DNA of 7,969 nucleotides, from the NCBI GenBank assembly GCA_016926235.1, contig JAFGOZ010000057.1:1-7969 (forward strand). The letters run 5' to 3'. The notes below the pieces were generated by a model that saw nothing but the letters and a program-made list of their open reading frames with translations, did not search any database and was not told the origin of the DNA. Both the position numbers and the translations under genes were made by a program. Source of the stretch: Bacteroidales bacterium. Its GTDB lineage: Bacteria > Bacteroidota > Bacteroidia > Bacteroidales > UBA10428. This document shows, piece after piece, positions 5,919-7,969 of this stretch; the stretch's first letter is position 1; the number at the start of each line of letters is the position of its first letter.

Positions 5919-7310
5919 ATGAGAAAAACAATATCATTTGTATTTTTTTGTATAATATCAGCTGTAGCCTGGTCTCAGGAACAATCACATAATAAAAACA
6001 TTTCCTTTTGTAAGGTCAGCCCTGATGGGGACTTCATAATATCAGGCAGTCAATACGAGCAAGCCGTAAAAATCTGGGATGCAAAAACAGGAATGCTGCT
6101 TAAAACCCTGCATGACCAGAGAGCAGGAGGAATTGTTTTTTCAAACAAGGGAGATTTCGCCTACCTGTTGCCGGGTGATTATGACCTGACAAAAATAACA
6201 TTCCCGGATTTGAAAGATACCACCATGAATCTTGATGGCAAATATTTCAGCACGCTTTACGGTATATGTGCCAACGATGAGGATATTCTGGTAAATGACC
6301 TGAAATGGGATGCAAAGAAGAAGAAATATAATAACCATTTTATAGTTCTGTCAATCGCTGATATGACAAAGGTAAAGTGGGAAAGCGCCCCTACTTCAGT
6401 TAGTAAACGCAATAATACCTCCTTTGCCCCCTCCGCTAATCGTTTTCTTACTGAAATTGAAGGAGAAAAAAAAGAAGAATGGCAGCTCTATGAAATTGGT
6501 ACACCGGAACCAATTTTAATTATAAAGGATAAAGATATTGTTGATGGGAATTTATTCCTACTTGATCCGAAAGGGCAAAAATTTTATACAACCGGTGCAA
6601 TTGTCGGTGGAGCCTATTCTATTCCTGACTTGAGAAGACTCTTTGATTTATCTAATTTTGTGCCTTCAGCAACCTCTTTCTCACCCGGCGATGACACTAT
6701 AATATATTCCGGCTATTGGGGAGCATATATGATTAATACTAAAACAGGAGAAAAAATCTCACCCGTTCTCTTACCAGGATTATATAATTTCGATATTGAT
6801 CGTAAAGGCAGGTTTTGCGTGGGACGCGAAAGCGATGGGACCCTACTTACAATATATGATGGAAGTGATGGTTCAAAAATTGTCGATCTTGTGGATGATT
6901 GGAAATTTATGAATGAAGAAGACCGTAAAAAACAAGCCGCTGAAGAAGATGCGAAATGGAATTACAATAAAACGGTTCCTAAAAACTACGAACTCATGAA
7001 TACATCACAGTTTGTTGACTTTTACGGATATATTGTAAACCTGCCATACATGGGTAAAGAATCGCATGTATATGTAGCTGCACAAAACAAGACAAACAAA
7101 ACCCTGAATGTTGAAATAAAGGTAATTTTTGAAGTTGCCAAAGGAGTGGATAATACAGGCAGAAAAATATATACTGATGGATCCTACTTTACATTGCGGC
7201 CAAATGAAATACTGGTGGGTGGAAATGCACTTATCTATATTATAAATGAAAAGAAGGAAGACTTTGCCAAAATATATGTGGATGAGGTAAAGGTTACCGA
7301 AGTTCCATAA
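5919..7310 (+). CDS. Exported WD40-like beta-propeller protein with C-terminal beta domain
   Basis: The product has 463 residues. Residues 1-19 are a signal peptide (MRKTISFVFFCIISAVAWS), probably cut before Gln20. Residues 27-63 are a recognisable WD40 unit: 'FCKVSPDGDFIISGS', then 'AVKIWDAKTGMLLKTL'. Weaker blades follow (for example 'GIVFSNKGDFAYLL', 'SFAPSANRFLTEI', 'TSFSPGDDTIIYSG', 'YNFDIDRKGRFCVG'), so residues about 27-325 probably form one propeller. A charged helix follows (about 329-350, 'NEEDRKKQAAEEDAKW'), then about 110 residues of predicted beta structure (355-463) that I do not recognise. No catalytic motif is seen. Its propeller is of WD40 rather than PD40 type and it lacks an OmpA domain, so it is not a copy of the upstream PorE-like gene. 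The 343-base gap with the repeat array suggests its own promoter. It would act outside the cytoplasm, probably by binding protein. Confidence 0.85.
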   Translation: MRKTISFVFFCIISAVAWSQEQSHNKNISFCKVSPDGDFIISGSQYEQAVKIWDAKTGMLLKTLHDQRAGGIVFSNKGDFAYLLPGDYDLTKITFPDLKDTTMNLDGKYFSTLYGICANDEDILVNDLKWDAKKKKYNNHFIVLSIADMTKVKWESAPTSVSKRNNTSFAPSANRFLTEIEGEKKEEWQLYEIGTPEPILIIKDKDIVDGNLFLLDPKGQKFYTTGAIVGGAYSIPDLRRLFDLSNFVPSATSFSPGDDTIIYSGYWGAYMINTKTGEKISPVLLPGLYNFDIDRKGRFCVGRESDGTLLTIYDGSDGSKIVDLVDDWKFMNEEDRKKQAAEEDAKWNYNKTVPKNYELMNTSQFVDFYGYIVNLPYMGKESHVYVAAQNKTNKTLNVEIKVIFEVAKGVDNTGRKIYTDGSYFTLRPNEILVGGNALIYIINEKKEDFAKIYVDEVKVTEVP

Positions 7311-7316
7311 GAATAA

Positions 7317-7709
7317 TTAAAAATTTTCCTTTAAATATTTTCGAAGGGACTTGGAAAGCCTGAAACCTTCAGAGACTTTACCTTCCATTCTTTCTGTCCA
7401 GGCATCAAGGAAATCGCCTTGGTATACAAATTCCTCACATAAAAAGACTGATATTGTATTCAATTCATGGTTATTTTCGAAGTCAATAACATAATCCGGT
7501 TTACTGTATACTTCAATTCTTTTCCTGGAAAGGATATTAAACATAGTATTAAGGGTATCTAAGTGCTCATTATACAATTCTTTGCCATTCATTCTGGCAT
7601 TACTTTCAATGGTTAATTGAAAAGAATTATTCGGACCAAAAAAACCGCACGACATTAGCAAAAAACTAATCGATATAAAAAGCAAATATCTATTCATTTT
7701 ATACACCAT
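7317..7709 (-). CDS. Small putative lipoprotein of unknown function
   Basis: The product is 130 residues from the ATG at 7709, or 126 from the in-frame ATG at 7697. The second start (MNRYLLFISISFLLMSC) gives a tighter lipoprotein signal peptide; neither has a Shine-Dalgarno sequence, so the start is undecided. The lipobox-like LMSC puts the lipidated Cys at residue 21 of the longer form, followed by 'GFFGPNN', so membrane anchoring is likely. The mature part, about 110 residues, is rich in charged and aromatic residues ('VYSKPDYVIDFENNHELN', 'FRLSKSLRKYLKENF'), with no repeats and no motif I recognise. It converges on the WD40-like gene, with 6 bases between the two stop codons, so the two are not co-transcribed and their transcripts probably overlap at the 3' ends. 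Confidence 0.75.
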   Translation of the reverse strand: MVYKMNRYLLFISISFLLMSCGFFGPNNSFQLTIESNARMNGKELYNEHLDTLNTMFNILSRKRIEVYSKPDYVIDFENNHELNTISVFLCEEFVYQGDFLDAWTERMEGKVSEGFRLSKSLRKYLKENF

Positions 7710-7736
7710 ATTTAAAAATCTAAAATATAAAATTCA

Positions 7737-7749
7737 TACTACAATAGTA
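7737..7749. repeat. Short inverted repeat upstream of the lipoprotein gene
   Basis: TACTA-CAA-TAGTA is a perfect 5-bp inverted repeat with a 3-base centre, 28 bases upstream of the longer start of the minus-strand lipoprotein gene. It could be an operator half-site pair, but a repeat this short in AT-rich DNA may be chance. Confidence 0.25.
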
Positions 7750-7792
7750 CTGAATTGATAGAATATGCAGGTTTATTAATCCATATTAAACA

Positions 7793-7814
7793 TTGTTACT
7801 AACTTGTTACTAAC
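7793..7814. repeat. Perfect 11-bp tandem duplication (possible regulator site)
   Basis: TTGTTACTAAC occurs twice with no gap (7793-7803 and 7804-7814). The two copies lie about one helical turn apart, 38 bases upstream of the -7 box at 7853. This geometry suits an activator binding side by side upstream of a promoter. The regulator is unknown, and the spacing is too short for a standard LytTR pair of half-sites. Confidence 0.5.
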
Positions 7815-7852
7815 CATTCCCCAAATTTTTAGGCATTTGAAATCACAATCCG

Positions 7853-7860
7853 TACTTTTG
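7853..7860 (+). promoter_or_regulatory. Candidate Bacteroidota -7 promoter box
   Basis: TACTTTTG matches TAnnTTTG exactly and ends 26 bases before an ATG at 7887. The nearest TTG (7837-7839) is only 13 bases upstream, shorter than the usual 17-23, so the -33 element is poor. The 11-bp tandem repeat just upstream may compensate if it binds an activator. Confidence 0.5.
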
Positions 7861-7886
7861 AATAACCTATTCAATAATTAATAAAA

Positions 7887-7969
7887 ATGAAACATCCATG
7901 ATAAATCTTTTAACACACACGAGCATGATTATAAACGACAATCATCCGCTCAGGTAAAAGCTTCGTGGA
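7887..7969 (+). pseudogene. Possible 5' end of a gene running off the window, frame broken by one base
   Basis: The ATG at 7887 follows a good -7 box, but its frame stops after four codons (M-K-H-P-stop). One base out of phase, the frame from 7891 to the end of the window is open for 26 codons and reads like protein: 'NIHDKSFNTHEHDYKRQSSA', then 'QVKASW'. It has no ATG, GTG or TTG of its own, because a TGA at 7888 closes it upstream. Removing one A from the AAA at 7890-7892 would join the ATG to this frame. It could be a true frameshift, a sequencing error in a short A-run, or chance: a 26-codon open stretch is not rare. A third frame encodes a 19-residue peptide (ATG 7898, stop 7955). I do not recognise the product. 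Confidence 0.3.

Noticed and set aside
6141..6338. 65-codon open frame on the minus strand
   Set aside because: It is antisense to the WD40-like gene and has no supporting features.
7793..7814. Binding site for the LytTR regulator of this window
   Set aside because: LytTR half-sites are normally about 21-22 bases apart centre to centre; these copies are 11 apart and the motif does not match the usual half-site.
7898..7957. 19-codon small peptide gene
   Set aside because: It is short, has no Shine-Dalgarno sequence, and overlaps a longer protein-like frame; nothing marks it as coding.

Overview
The window is AT-rich DNA from a member of the Bacteroidota. The basis is the gene content (a LytS-type kinase with a LytTR regulator, a PorE-like OmpA protein, secreted TPR and beta-propeller proteins), the near absence of Shine-Dalgarno sequences, two exact matches to the Bacteroidota -7 promoter element TAnnTTTG, and three signal peptides that end just before a glutamine (the Bacteroidota 'Q-rule'). 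No rRNA, tRNA, CRISPR array, insertion sequence or phage gene was seen. I cannot place it below phylum level.

Layout. Positions 1-1479 (+) hold the 3' part of a LytS/YehU-type histidine kinase and, 10 bases later, its LytTR response regulator: a two-component pair running from membrane to DNA. Positions 2220-1528 (-) hold a two-gene unit encoding a stand-alone HPt phosphotransfer protein and a single-domain STAS protein (anti-sigma-factor antagonist type). These are signalling parts whose kinases and phosphatases are not in the window. A 209-base divergent region follows. Positions 2430-5575 (+) hold an exported nine-TPR protein and, 17 bases on, a TPR / PD40 propeller / carboxypeptidase-regulatory-like / OmpA protein with the domain order of the type IX secretion component PorE; the pair probably works in the periplasm at the outer membrane-peptidoglycan interface. 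Positions 5919-7310 (+) hold an exported WD40-like protein with an unassigned C-terminal beta domain. Converging on it, 7709-7317 (-) is a small orphan lipoprotein. The final 260 bases hold an 11-bp tandem repeat, a good -7 promoter box and what may be the frame-disrupted start of another gene.

The most unusual structure is in the 343-base gap between the PorE-like gene and the WD40-like gene. It holds eight units of exactly 21 bp (5645-5812), seven of which carry a T-tract at the same place, so the tracts recur every two helical turns. Just before it is a short 14-bp repeat. I found no clearly new multi-gene system. The points most worth follow-up are the 21-bp array, the HPt-STAS pair and the TPR/PorE-like pair.
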